Positions 33,901-43,753 of a stretch of 64,000 bases of DNA are shown piece after piece. The notes below the pieces were generated by a model, which searched no databases, had not been told where the DNA came from, and worked only from the letters and a program-made list of their open reading frames with translations. How positions within the stretch are numbered: the stretch's first letter is position 1; the number at the start of each line of letters is the position of its first letter. Source of the stretch: Porodaedalea pini (taxonomy: Eukaryota > Basidiomycota > Agaricomycetes > Hymenochaetales > Hymenochaetaceae); the NCBI GenBank assembly GCA_002794775.1, contig NBAY01000022.1:62001-126000 (forward strand). Reading direction: 5' to 3'. A program made the translations under genes and the position numbers.

Positions 33901-34569
33901 ATGCACTGGAGTTCCATTTTTGTATATACATTTTATTTGTATAATTTATGTACATAATTTAGTTTTGTCTATTACTTTGTCCCATATTTATATTGAGCCA
34001 ATTGCTGATTATTTTACTGCAGCATGTACTTTGGCATGCTTGCCCATTCTTCCAAGATAGTACTAGTATACTAGCATTATCTCCAATCACACTTTTACTC
34101 TGGCACTGTGCAAAACTTGAAGAAGCCATAATGACACCTGACCAAGATATGTAGAGTTCATGATTGTCTCTCATAAGTATAGAAAGAAGCAACCAGGCTC
34201 GATACGGAGGTGTGGTAACGTTGCCTGCGTGGCCAGATAAACTGACGGTAAATGATCTTCAATCCGTTTTGGTCGAACTCTACTCAGCATGCTTAACAGC
34301 CCTTCAATAATCATAGCCGACTAAGGAAGTCCTGATAATTGCGTGCTGATGCCTTCGGCGCTGAGAAAACCGGCAGTCGGCAAAAAGCGCGCGTGATGCG
34401 CGACAGCCGAACATGCATATGGCATCCCCCGACGAGACTTGGCGTGACAGCTCGAGTTTCTCTAGTGTCTTCTCATACCACGCTCTTTAGCCCCTTCTGC
34501 ACCCTTCCCCTAACCTCTGCCCGCCTCCTCTTCGCTCTCTGCTTTTCTCACAAGTCCTCTTTGGAAAAA
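33901..34569. other. Intergenic, upstream of GPI-anchored gene
   Basis: AT-rich left half, then CT-rich sequence near 34480-34560 that is probably the promoter/5' leader of the + strand gene. No supported gene. Confidence 0.5.
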
Positions 34570-35456
34570 ATGCTCGCTCACGCCGTTTTCGTCGTTGTTG
34601 CCGTCGTCGGCTTCGCGTCCGCTCAGCTGCAGATTCTTGCGCCTGGCGGGCCCAACCTGTGGTGGGGTGCGTATTCGACCAGAATGATACGCTTCAGATT
34701 GCTCGACGTTTTTCACTGACTTTTTGTCTCGCGCAGTTGCGAACTCGGAGAACAACATCGTTTGGAACTGCCAGCAGTCGCAGGTCAACAACTTCACCGT
34801 CCTGTGCGTACCGGTCACTTCTAGTCACTGACGCGCGTGCTGATTACAAGACGGATGCTTGACTTTTCCTAATTGCATGCGCCGTGGTGTAGTCTGACGA
34901 ACTCAGACCCGAAGATCCTCGTCTCAGCAGAGGCGATCGTCGCCGTCCAGGAGAACTTCGACTGCTCAGAGACGCTTACGACGCAGCAAGCCAACTTCAC
35001 GCCCGCGACGGGTTACACGGTCCAGTTCGCAAACACACTTAACAGCTCAGACGTGCGTCTCATCTCTTTCTTTCCGTTCTTTCGCTTTCCTTGCTTCCCT
35101 CCTCTCTTTTCCTCCCCTTTCCTGCCCCTTTCCTTCCTTCCCCTTGTCGTCACATTTCTTCTCTCCCTTTCTCTTCGTCATACCGCCCATTCTTACTTAC
35201 ATCCCCATCTCCCCCATAGGTGTACGCCCAAACAGACCCCTTCGAGGTCAAAGCACAGGGCTCCGCTTACCCTGACAGCTCCGCGACGCCCTCCGCCGGC
35301 TCTTCTTCCACCTCCGGTTCCGGTTCGGGAACCGCCACGGCCTCGAGCGGCGGTTCCTCGTCCTCGTCGACCACCAGCGACGCGCTCGCCCTTATGGTCT
35401 CTCCGCGCGCCCTCGGCGTGCTCCTCGCAGGTGCTTTTGCTGTTCTTTCTCTGTAA
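34570..35456 (+). CDS. Small secreted Ser/Thr-rich GPI-anchored protein
   Basis: Four exons: 34570-34666, 34737-34803, 34893-35052, 35220-35456; introns 70, 89 and 167 bp; 186 aa. Signal peptide (MLAHAVFVVVAVVGFASA), then a ~100-residue beta-sandwich-like domain of the fungal Kre9/Knh1-like Ser-Thr GPI-anchored family (LQILAPGGPNLWWVANSEN, then IVWNC and FTVLLTN), two to three N-glycosylation sequons (NFT, NSS), a Ser/Thr/Gly-rich stalk and a hydrophobic C-terminus (LGVLLAGAFAVLSL) typical of GPI addition. Such proteins sit in the plasma membrane or cell wall; no enzyme activity is implied. Start ATG 34570 follows an A-rich context (GGAAAAAATG). Confidence 0.88.
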
Positions 35457-36152
35457 CCTAACAAGAGCTATTTCGAGACTTCGCGCGTGTTGGTGGCGGG
35501 GTGATGGCGTTGAGTTGAGAGCTGCATCGGGTGTATTCGTGCATTTGAGACGCGAGGTAGTATTTCTCTGTCTTTGTTTCTCTCTGTTGGGTTTCATCTT
35601 TGGAGTATCGCGTTCTATGTCCTAAACTCTAACTCCCATCATGGCTCTCCCTTTGCTTCCTCGGGTTATCCGCTTGTTGTCAGACTATTCGACCACAAAA
35701 AAAAAGTTAGGACCGTCTTCGGGACTTCTTTCGCCGTTACTATTAGTATTCTCCGATTTGTGTATACCACTTGGTTGCATACCCTGCACCGTGCCGCTCT
35801 TTCAATACTTATTTAATGATACCTGTGGCATGATCGTCTTCCTATCTCCCGGATTCAAGGAATCAAACAACTCCTGATCCTCCGTCCTCGGGTATACCAC
35901 TCCAAACGACGATCGCAATTTCGTGTCCTTCTCTCCTATTCCGAGCTCGGGAATCAGAGCTAGTGTCGACGAATGGAATACCGCAACTCGGAAGCCCGAG
36001 CTCGTCCCATACGGCAGAGGCTGCCGTCTTGCGCTACTGAATTTGACGGTCGTCAGTACAAGTGTGCAAGCATATGAGGGATCAGAGAGAAACAGCGGCC
36101 AGACGAGCACGAGAGAACGGGAAGGGAACAGTAGAGCATAGTATCACGGAGC
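35457..36152. other. Intergenic, with a possible last exon (35802-36036, minus)
   Basis: Contains 3' flanks of the convergent neighbours. On the minus strand 36036-35802 is open for 77 codons and is preceded by a strong acceptor (TACTGAC then CAG at 36037), so it may be the true last exon of the gene at 36153-38903, replacing its final residues. I did not find a matching consensus donor. Confidence 0.4.
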
Positions 36153-38903
36153 CTAGTCAGACAAGGACCCACGAACCTCAAGTATCGCCCTGCGGGCCTC
36201 CGGATACGAACGCTCGAGAGACTCAGCATCGAACGCGACTGAAACGTTGTCGTCATCTTCATTAGAAGCATCATGGTCCAATGCCTCCTCGCTGAAATCA
36301 GGAACGAGGGAGAGAGCGCCGTTGTCCGTAGCCGAACTGGATAGTGTCGAGTCTGTTTCGTCGTTCGGAGTGACTGCTGGTGCAGGCCGTTTGCGAGAGG
36401 GATCTGCGCGCGAGTCGTTCGGTGCTCCTTCTCGTGACAATAAACGTGCTTCATCGTCCAACGTCTCCGTTCTTGCGGGGATTCCTTCGTAATTTAATGT
36501 CGGCTTTGAACCACCCGCGTTCGTACGCGCCGCGCCATGTCCATAACCGAATCGCTTGATAGACCATTGTGAGACTGGTTTCGTCACCTTCACATCATTC
36601 TGCGCTATCCCCTTCCACTTCTCCGACACTTTATTGTTTGATATCGTCGGTGCTCCCGCCTTTATCCTTGCGTTCCTGTCGGATGCCTGAGAAGGTGGCT
36701 CCCTCGGCGGTGGAAGGTACGTGACCACCCGTCTCTTCCCATTAGCCGTGGGTTCATTAGTAACAGATTTTGCTGCTAGTGAGGGCAACGCAATGGGAAG
36801 CTTGAATCGTCCGGACTGCTTCATCCCGGGGCCAGCGCGACCAGATGAAGAGGCTTGCGTCCGTGCCTTCTTGCGCTGAGGCAGCGTCGACCAATTTGCG
36901 TCATCATCTTCTGCGAATGCGGTGTACGCATCCGTAATTCGCGGTGGATTGTTTTCGCGAGGCCGCTTGATGCTGTGCGGATAGTCCGAAGGAGCACGTC
37001 TAGGGGAGAGCGAGGAACGGTCTGTGTGGTACCGAGACGGAGAAGGAGGCGAGGAATTTGCGATAGGCTTTCGAACTCTGGGATGAACAAAGGCAAAATG
37101 AGGTTCGGCAACAGGTAGTTCGTAGTTGAGTTCATCTTTGACGTGATATGGTTGGTCATAGGTCTCATCTTGAACAGGTTCTGCTCGATCTACATGTCTA
37201 GGCATCGTGAAGGGTACTTCCTGAAACTGAGGCGGTGTAGACTGATCGTGTACTATGGCACCGATAGGACTTCGAGAGCGATTTGATTGAGCAGAGTATT
37301 CATTGACGCTAGGATTCTGAAATCTAGGAGGTGCAAGTCCAAGTGCTGCGCGTCCAGAATGCTGCACGTCTCGATTCGGTTGCCTAATGGGCGACGAAAA
37401 TGAATGGCAATGTCCGGGGTGCATCACTCGGGCGTGGCCTTGCGAGTGTCGCACTCCGCCGATGCTCGGAAGCGTATGAAACATTTCAGTATTCGGCGAC
37501 GTTGGGTTCGAACCAGAGAGAGGACGCTCCATGCTAGTCGTGTTTGCTGTTGCCCTCACGCTTGATGCTTTGCCGTCATGACGCAGTGGAGACGAGAGTG
37601 AGGACCCAGATGGGATAGGTTGCGAATTCATAACGCGAAATGAGGTCTGCGTCATGTTCGAGGGTACTATAGCGGCGCATATAGTGAGATCAGTCTGAGA
37701 AAAACATCGAGATAGACTACGTGTTATACCTGATGGTACAGTACGTGCTCGACGCCCGTCATCGAAGGACCTTGAACTAGCATATACCAAAGGGTCTTGT
37801 GGGTAGACATGTTGATTAACGGGAGGAGCAAGTACAGATGACGCAAGAAAATTATTTGTCGAGTTATTGCAGGGAGCATCATATATAAATCCTTCAGTTT
37901 CTTCTGCGCCCAGTGCTGAGCCATCAAGGGTTTCAATATCGTTCGAGTCAGATATAAAAGTGAAAATTTCCGCGCTGTTAGCTGGAGAAACGGTAGAGAT
38001 GCCTTCCGAAGCAATTTGAGCAGGTCGAGCAATGTTGGTATCAGTATACGTAGACGATACGGGTATTGATTGTTCGACAGGGTTGCCTTGATTGAGCGGT
38101 GGATAATAATTAGGCGCAGGCAGAGGAGAGGCGGTTCGTGCCTGAATAGCTGAGAGGGTAGGAGCATCATTGTCGAGTATAACATTCCGAGGAGGTCGAA
38201 GGGACGGATGCGCGCCGGCGCTAGCATTTTGTTGTATGCGTCGCCCGTTGACATCGGAAGCCTTGAATTTGTTCTTGAAGTTACCCTTGTCGAGTTTGCG
38301 GGCGGCGAAAAACCTCTCGATAGTCTTCCCCAACTTCGGCTTTATATCCGTCTTCCTCGCCCCATTCGCAGCTGCAGCGGAGCCCCCGGCCGACTCCCGT
38401 CTGACGTCGAAAGCGGGTCCACATCTCTGACGGCCGTACACAGACTTCGCGGCTGAGTCCACGAGGTCGCCTCCGGCGCGGGCCAAATCGCGCTTACTCG
38501 AGACCGAGCTCGTCACCGGGCTTGCAGGTACAGGAACGGGAGCGCGCGAGGCGGCATTGACGCGTGCGATGCTCCAAGGCGTCGCCGTAAACTGAGCAGC
38601 GTCCGCACTTGCACGCGACGCGATGTCCAGCTCGCGCAGCAGTCGCGCATCCTCAGTTTCAACCTCAACTTTAGACTCTGATTTTGACGTTGTCCCGTCC
38701 TTGTTGACTGTCTGTGGAGGAGTTGCATTGTCGCGGCCACTGGCGGCTTCCGGAGGTCCTGACTCCTCATCGCTCGAGTCAGAGTCCGACTGGCAGCCGC
38801 CTCGGAAGTGAAAGGACCATTCGGAGTCGACCTTTGAGTTAGTATTGCCTGTATTATTAGCTCGCGCCGATGCTGGCTTGGGAGTGAGCAGGAGGCCAGG
38901 CAT
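36153..38903 (-). CDS. Hypothetical disordered protein, 916 aa
   Basis: Single long open frame from ATG 38903 (context CCCACCATGCC, good) to TAG 36153. Rich in Ser, Pro, Ala, Asn and Arg, with no membrane segment or signal peptide. Features: acidic Ser cluster SDSDSSDEESG (residues ~40-50); a basic block KPKLGKTIERFFAARKLDKG (~185-205), the most ordered-looking part; several RSPSP/SPSRYH-type phosphorylation-like sites in the middle; acidic C-terminus (HDASNEDDDNVSVAFDAESLE). I recognise no family; it could be nuclear and regulatory. The C-terminus may be spliced to 36036-35802 (see previous entry). Confidence 0.7.
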   Translation of the reverse strand: MPGLLLTPKPASARANNTGNTNSKVDSEWSFHFRGGCQSDSDSSDEESGPPEAASGRDNATPPQTVNKDGTTSKSESKVEVETEDARLLRELDIASRASADAAQFTATPWSIARVNAASRAPVPVPASPVTSSVSSKRDLARAGGDLVDSAAKSVYGRQRCGPAFDVRRESAGGSAAAANGARKTDIKPKLGKTIERFFAARKLDKGNFKNKFKASDVNGRRIQQNASAGAHPSLRPPRNVILDNDAPTLSAIQARTASPLPAPNYYPPLNQGNPVEQSIPVSSTYTDTNIARPAQIASEGISTVSPANSAEIFTFISDSNDIETLDGSALGAEETEGFIYDAPCNNSTNNFLASSVLAPPVNQHVYPQDPLVYASSRSFDDGRRARTVPSGITRSLSRCFSQTDLTICAAIVPSNMTQTSFRVMNSQPIPSGSSLSSPLRHDGKASSVRATANTTSMERPLSGSNPTSPNTEMFHTLPSIGGVRHSQGHARVMHPGHCHSFSSPIRQPNRDVQHSGRAALGLAPPRFQNPSVNEYSAQSNRSRSPIGAIVHDQSTPPQFQEVPFTMPRHVDRAEPVQDETYDQPYHVKDELNYELPVAEPHFAFVHPRVRKPIANSSPPSPSRYHTDRSSLSPRRAPSDYPHSIKRPRENNPPRITDAYTAFAEDDDANWSTLPQRKKARTQASSSGRAGPGMKQSGRFKLPIALPSLAAKSVTNEPTANGKRRVVTYLPPPREPPSQASDRNARIKAGAPTISNNKVSEKWKGIAQNDVKVTKPVSQWSIKRFGYGHGAARTNAGGSKPTLNYEGIPARTETLDDEARLLSREGAPNDSRADPSRKRPAPAVTPNDETDSTLSSSATDNGALSLVPDFSEEALDHDASNEDDDNVSVAFDAESLERSYPEARRAILEVRGSLSD

Positions 38904-40046
38904 GGTGGGTTGAGAAAGAATTGCGCGTCGACTGAAGCGCGAGGGAAAGCTTACTTTATTACATAATGAACCGATAAAATTTGCGAAAATATAACGACGC
39001 GTACGTGACTGAACGCCAACAATTGCATAGCATAAGGGCTACTATTTGGCCAGAAACTCCAGACAGGACTGGTGATGAATATTAATGCGATAAATTTACT
39101 TGGATTCACAATTCTTGTTTGTCCTGAACTTGAACTACCCGAATCACAACTGCGCAGCAACTCGAGCAGCTTGCCAAGGTGCACCTCAGGAATCTCGGAT
39201 CTGAGGGTCAATAAACGGTCTCGTGGAGGCCATTACGATCTGAAATCAGCGCATTGAAGGCCACGCCGTATGGAGGTTGGAGAGCACGCAAATTGGCCAT
39301 TCATTCTGGCACAGCATTTCATTCATTCAATATGAAAATGAGCGCGACATACGATGTATTCCAATTCTAACCTCGCCGTCCCATGAAGCCCACACAAATC
39401 CACAACAAAAACGCCTCCCTCGACCACCCGAAAGAAAATGTGCCCAACTCCGGTAAGGAGGACAGTCCCAAAATCTCGCGACCAACGGGACGCGCTCCAG
39501 CTGAGTGGGCAGGGATCAAGCCCGTTCTTCTTGGACAAGCGGTAGACTCCTGCGAGAAAAGGTGGTAATCGTTCGCAGGGGGACAATAAAGCGAGCCCGA
39601 ATGAGTGAAGAAAAAAAAAGACGCTCAGCGTCAACACGACCATTTTTTGTATTGCCCGAAGCGGATTCTGAAGCGGACCTTCAAATTGGGAGAGTCGCGT
39701 GGCGCGCACCGATAAGTGGTCTTAGCCTTGTTCACTTTCTTATCACTCGGTCTTGTTCAACTGGACTCGAAGCGCGTTATGCAGAGGCCTTACCTCCATA
39801 CTCAACAGCATTGTGATCTGTTGAAATTCTTGCATTTTTGTGGCTCGATATGCTTGTCCCGCTGGCTTCTAACAACAGTCCGAAAGGAACTTCAACGATC
39901 GTGGTTACGACTCGTAATGCAGGCCCAAGTTCGCGGGAAGCATCCTCCGACCTCAGTTAATCTACAATTAGCTCTGACAAACTAATGCTTATGGTCTGCT
40001 CTGGATGCTTTCCTGGACGATCCACATGCATTAAGTTCAAAGCATC
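38904..40046. other. Intergenic, no supported gene
   Basis: 5' flank of the 916-aa gene, then low-copy DNA. A minus-strand open stretch (39650-39323, starting at an ATG in ACAAAAAATGG) would give a 106-residue hydrophobic peptide (LTLSVFFFLHSFGLALLSP) but has no other support. Confidence 0.45.
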
Positions 40047-40637
40047 ATGGGTGGTAAATGTTACACTCTCTCGATATTACCATTCGGCATCGGAAAGACC
40101 AACCTCGTAAGTTCTCGACTGTCCATGCGTATTACACGTCACTGAAGCATCCGTGGAAGGAGGATCTTCCAACACGTTGTGTGTCCGCGCCTAATTGTCT
40201 GGACTTGTTCTTTAGCCGGCACGAAAAAATTCTTTGTACACCATCATCGGCTTCTCCTTCTCAAACTACTATGGTGCCTATGCCGGACGGCGGTATATTT
40301 CTGAAGCTATCAACGATGTGAAACTACTTTACCGTCTTTACTGAACGTTGGGACTGTCCTCCCGAGACAATTAACTCGGCTTGCTTACCTAAGCAATCAA
40401 GGTACCTGCAGAGCTTCTGGGTTCTCATACACGCTTTCCACTTCGTGACGCAGACAATTGGGGTGAGTTGAGGCGATTTTGACGATACCGTTCTCCAGAA
40501 TTTTCGGACCTCAAGAAAAACATTGTAGCACACAGTATCAAGGGAGCACCGCAGAGCATCGGTCTGCGCCGGCATGCGGCGCTGATGCGTGACCAGTGGT
40601 AGTTATTAATATCATTTGCCCAAGGTAAGCCCGCTAA
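40047..40637 (+). other. Coding-like segments, possible small or decayed gene
   Basis: ATG 40047 to 40106, a 109-bp GT-AG intron, then 40216-40344 give a closed 62-residue frame (MGGKCYTLSILPFGIGKTNL then PARKNSLYTIIGFSFSNYYG...). Farther on, in the same frame as the second exon, 40402-40464 (VPAELLGSHTRFPLRDADNW) and, after a 36-bp gap that begins GTGAGT and ends CAG, DLKKNIVAHSIKGAPQSIGL up to a stop at about 40610 also look coding. They may be one multi-exon gene or a relic. I recognise no family. Confidence 0.35.
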
Positions 40638-40877
40638 TTAACCTCTAATTGTTGTCCGCGAACAGCAAAGACAATACTACTGGAGTATCCACACCGGTGC
40701 AGCGACGACATGTTCTTGTCCCGCGGGCCCGGCTTGCCTGGATCATTCGTTTTGTGTATCATTTTGGAACTTCAAGCGGCACGCCAATTAAGAGCTTCAT
40801 TCTCATCGTTTCTCTGGCGGATCTCAGCAATGCCGCCAGTCTTTTGTCCTCTTGTTTGGCGAGGCCCGTCGCCAGGG

Positions 40878-40885
40878 TATAAGAG
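40878..40885 (+). promoter_or_regulatory. TATA box of pheromone gene
   Basis: TATAAGAG, 113 bases upstream of the pheromone ATG, in a GC-rich setting, followed by a CT-rich probable leader. Position is right for a short 5' UTR. Confidence 0.5.
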
Positions 40886-40997
40886 TCGGTACCCTCAGTG
40901 CCAGGTTTTCCCTCAGACAACGCCTTCGCAGCCTTTCAACTCTCGTCCTCGTCCTGCTTTGCTTGCACTCGCGATACACATCTACCCAGACGCAGAC

Positions 40998-41111
40998 ATG
41001 GACTCCTTCACCAGCCTCATTTTCTCGAGCTCGAACACCGACACGTCCTCGAACACGCCTGTGGACGAGGAGCGCGAGGCATCCAGCCAAACATTTTGCG
41101 TCGTTGCGTGA
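40998..41111 (+). CDS. Lipopeptide mating-pheromone precursor
   Basis: 37-residue open frame starting MDSFTSLIF and ending CVVA at a TGA. This is the layout of basidiomycete B-mating-type pheromone precursors: MD-x-F N-terminus, short Ser/Thr/Asn-rich pro-region, a charged processing motif (DEER), and a C-terminal CaaX box for farnesylation and carboxymethylation. Cleavage after EER would release a mature peptide of eight residues, EASSQTFC, with a modified Cys. The pheromone is exported by an ABC transporter and sensed by an STE3-type receptor of compatible mates. No receptor gene is found in the window. Intronless; TATA box 113 bp upstream. Confidence 0.82.
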   Translation: MDSFTSLIFSSSNTDTSSNTPVDEEREASSQTFCVVA

Positions 41112-41432
41112 GCGCAAGGTATGTGACTGTCATTCTGTGCTTGCTGCTGTCGCTAGAGATACTGATGCGGATCGGTTGTCTTCCTAGATTATTCGTAGCG
41201 CACGCTTGTTATACGCCGTTCACCGCACGCATTACGCCACCGCAGCTCAGAGCATTGCAGAGCAGCGGAGGTCCGTGTACATCGCTTACTCCACGAACTT
41301 CTACTCCTTCCGCAACATCGTGACTTATGATTCATAAAATTATTGCGCAGCGGCACCCTGATTTTCCTCTATCTCCCGCATTCAAACCCGCTCTCGTCTC
41401 TCAACTACCATTATCATCCCTTGTCTCACTTT

Positions 41433-41757
41433 CTCCTGGTCTCGGCATGTCTATACACCGCACCGTTTTCATTGCTCCATCATAGTCTCCTATCCGTTTC
41501 TTCCCGTTTTTCTTTTCGTTCCTACACTTGCGAATGTTTCGGTTTCCATATCGCTTGGCACGCTCCTTCTATCGCCTTGTTGTGTTATTATTGCTCCTGG
41601 TCTCGGCATATCTATACACCGCACCGTTTTCATTGCTCCATCATAGTCTCCTATCCGTTTCTTCCCGTTTTTCTTTTCGTTCCTACACTTGCGAATGTTT
41701 CGGTTTCCATATCGCTTGGCACGCTCCTTCTATCGCCTTGTTGTGTTATTATTGCTC
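41433..41757. repeat. 161-bp direct tandem duplication
   Basis: 41433-41593 and 41594 to about 41754 are near identical; one difference seen (GGCATGTC versus GGCATATC). The unit begins CTCCTGGTCTCGG. Likely slippage or unequal exchange. Confidence 0.9.
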
Positions 41758-42277
41758 CCATTTTGATGAATCGTGGTTTATTTTTGTCGATCTGTTTTGG
41801 GTCTTGGAATACATTTGTATGCTTATGGCGCCGGCTACGCTGGGACAACTACATTAATATGCACGATGGCCACCTGGTTATTTCTTCAATTTATTCTTAC
41901 TTAGTTACTATACTTGGCAACAAGAGCGCAGCAGTACTACGTAGTCTCACCCAATCTCGATACAGGAGAGCATTGCCGCGATCCGACGGCCGCAGGCCGA
42001 GCCGCCCTCAGTTTACGTCACCCGCTCCTTTCCGAAGACCGTCAAATATTGCAAGTTGTCCAGGCGCTCTTCACGTCCTCATTTCTCACCAACACGCTCG
42101 AGCCGTCATCGCCGCCGTCATCAACATCCCACAGCTAAAAAGCCGCCAACGCCCTCAAAACCTGGCTTTCTCTGTGCGTGGTTTCGGATCAGACACGCTT
42201 CGAAGAACGTACCCACAACAGCGACCGCGCGGAGTGGAAGCAGGACTAATACAACGTGGGTGGGCTCGCGAACTGAG

Positions 42278-42335
42278 GTGAGAACACAGGCTCCTCATGG
42301 TATTGAGAGAAGAGGATACTAATATATTGTTGCAG
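42278..42335 (+). other. Predicted 58-bp intron of an undefined gene
   Basis: Donor GTGAGA, branch site TACTAAT (42317-42323), acceptor TTGCAG. Joining GAG (42275-42277) to GTG (42336) in phase 0 gives an open 3' exon to TAA at 42444-42446 (VHLARTEYGREKRLVASSIG...). The upstream exon is open in that frame from about 42050 but has no ATG. Confidence 0.5.
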
Positions 42336-42631
42336 GTGCATCTTGCGCGGACGGAGTACGGACGCGAGAAGCGACTGGTAGCTTCCTCGATCGGGATCGG
42401 ACTAGTACTAGGCCGGTTTGCACCGTCGCCGAGGAGCTACATATAATATATACTCCTACGGTTTTGCTCAAGCAACCGCTCTGAACACTCAAAAATTTTC
42501 TCATCACCGTTACTGCCAGTAAGTACCCTCCACATCCTTTTTCACTTCTCGCCCCAGACACTCAAACGTCGAGTCGTAGACAGAAGCATTCGCCTCAAAA
42601 CGTTTTGTTCGTCAGTCACGGGGCACGCGCC

Positions 42632-43753
42632 ATGAGTGCTAGCTTCTCGCCGCCTGAAATGAGCAGCTTCGATCTGCAAAATACCCACGCGCGCTCTCAG
42701 GCGCCGTCCATCGCTTCTCTCCGCATACCGCAGTCCAGCGTGCCAGCGACCGCAGCAACCTCCATGCTCACCGTCTGTCCTGCAGAGGATGAAAAGGATT
42801 TCGAGGGCATGCCGGGTCCATCGGGAGAAGCCCAGGAGGACGGTGAAGTCCGAGACACGAGCGCGCCCGCCGTAGCGCCGCAGGTTGCTCTCACGTTTCT
42901 GCTGGTCTCAGGCAGTAGGCGCACGATGACGTTCGATCCCGAGACGGCCGTAGGACGGGTGAAGGAGCTGGTCTGGAATGCCTGGCCGAGTGGTGCGTGG
43001 AATATCTGATGGGTCACGGCATTGGGGGAATATTAACGAGATGTGCAGATTGGCAGGACGTGAAGCCGCCGGCGCCCAATTTTCTTCGGGTATTGCATCT
43101 CGGAAAGATTCTTCAAGACGAAGAGACGTTAGCCAGTAAGTGTTTCTTCATTTTTGTACTGTTTCTGTGTGTGTGTATAGCTTTCCGCTCTGCGGAAAGA
43201 AAAGCGAGGATTTGTTGGTTGTGCTTTAATTTCCCGAACAATCTAGCCGATCGAGACCACTGGTCGCCGATGCTGTGCAGATGCGGGGGTGATCTTCGCA
43301 AGGTCTATGCGTGCTGTGTTTCTTTATAGTTCGCCGAGAGCACAGTGACCAATGGAGCTACGGTCATCGATAACCATACAGCTCAGTCAGCGGAGCGAGA
43401 TTTTAGCGATATCGCACTTCTTGCACATGAAAATCACGGTTTCGTCGCTCTTATCTAAACTTTCTTTGTTTATAGGTCTTTCCCTCCCTACCTCGCCATC
43501 TTCACCCGTGTCGATCCCGGCTTCACCCAGCCCGCCGCAAGCGCAGTCCCTGCCGGCGACGATCGTGCATCTCTCGATTCGGCCGTATGCACCGGCGACG
43601 GAAGACGAGGCCTCGCTGAAGAAGAATCTGCGTGCCGCGCGACGTGCTCTTTCACGGTCGGCGAGCACCGCGCGTCCGCCGCAGTCGGGCGCTGGTCCTG
43701 GGGCGGACGATGGAGCGCGGGCGGGCGGATGTTGCGGGTGCGTTATCTGCTAA
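42632..43753 (+). CDS. UBL3: UBL3/MUB-like prenylated ubiquitin-fold protein
   Basis: Three exons: 42632-42992, 43049-43135, 43476-43753; introns 56 and 340 bp; 241 aa. N-terminal ~85 disordered residues, then a ubiquitin-like fold (VALTFLLVSGSRRTMTFDP, TAVGRVKELVWNAWPSDWQ, LRVLHLGKILQDEETLAS, and after a loop ATIVHLSIRPYAP), a basic Ser-rich linker and a Cys-rich C-terminus GGCCGCVIC. The last four residues, CVIC, form a CaaX box and the cysteines before it are likely palmitoylated, as in membrane-anchored ubiquitin-fold proteins that sort cargo or recruit E2 enzymes at membranes. The start ATG (context CGCGCCATGAG) is the first in frame. The CaaX ending is unrelated to the pheromone 1.5 kb upstream. 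Confidence 0.9.
43182..43200. other. Perfect short hairpin in UBL3 intron 2
   Basis: CTTTCCGC TCT GCGGAAAG: 8-bp stem, 3-nt loop. The host intron is unusually long (340 bp) for this genome. Confidence 0.6.

Larger units (their letters stand above)
41112..42631. other. No firm gene; contains tandem repeat and a convincing intron
   Basis: Holds an open segment 41188-41337 after a splice acceptor (50 codons, ends VTYDS), a 161-bp tandem duplication (41433-41757), and a textbook 58-bp intron (42278-42335). I could not define a start codon or a full gene. The right end is the promoter/leader of the UBL3-like gene (TATAATATATA near 42442). Confidence 0.45.

Noticed and set aside
35973..36077. 34-residue frame ending CASI, a possible second CaaX pheromone
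   Set aside because: Starts MEYRN, not MD-x-F, lacks a pro-region and Glu-Arg/Asn-Asp processing context, and overlaps a likely exon on the other strand.
39323..39709. Minus-strand hydrophobic frame as a membrane protein gene
   Set aside because: No splice context, no recognisable family, and equally open frames on the other strand; left as a note only.
41343..42281. 312-codon + strand open frame
   Set aside because: Runs through the 161-bp tandem repeat, is hydrophobic/Ser-Tyr-His-rich only because of TC-rich DNA, and crosses the convincing intron at 42278.
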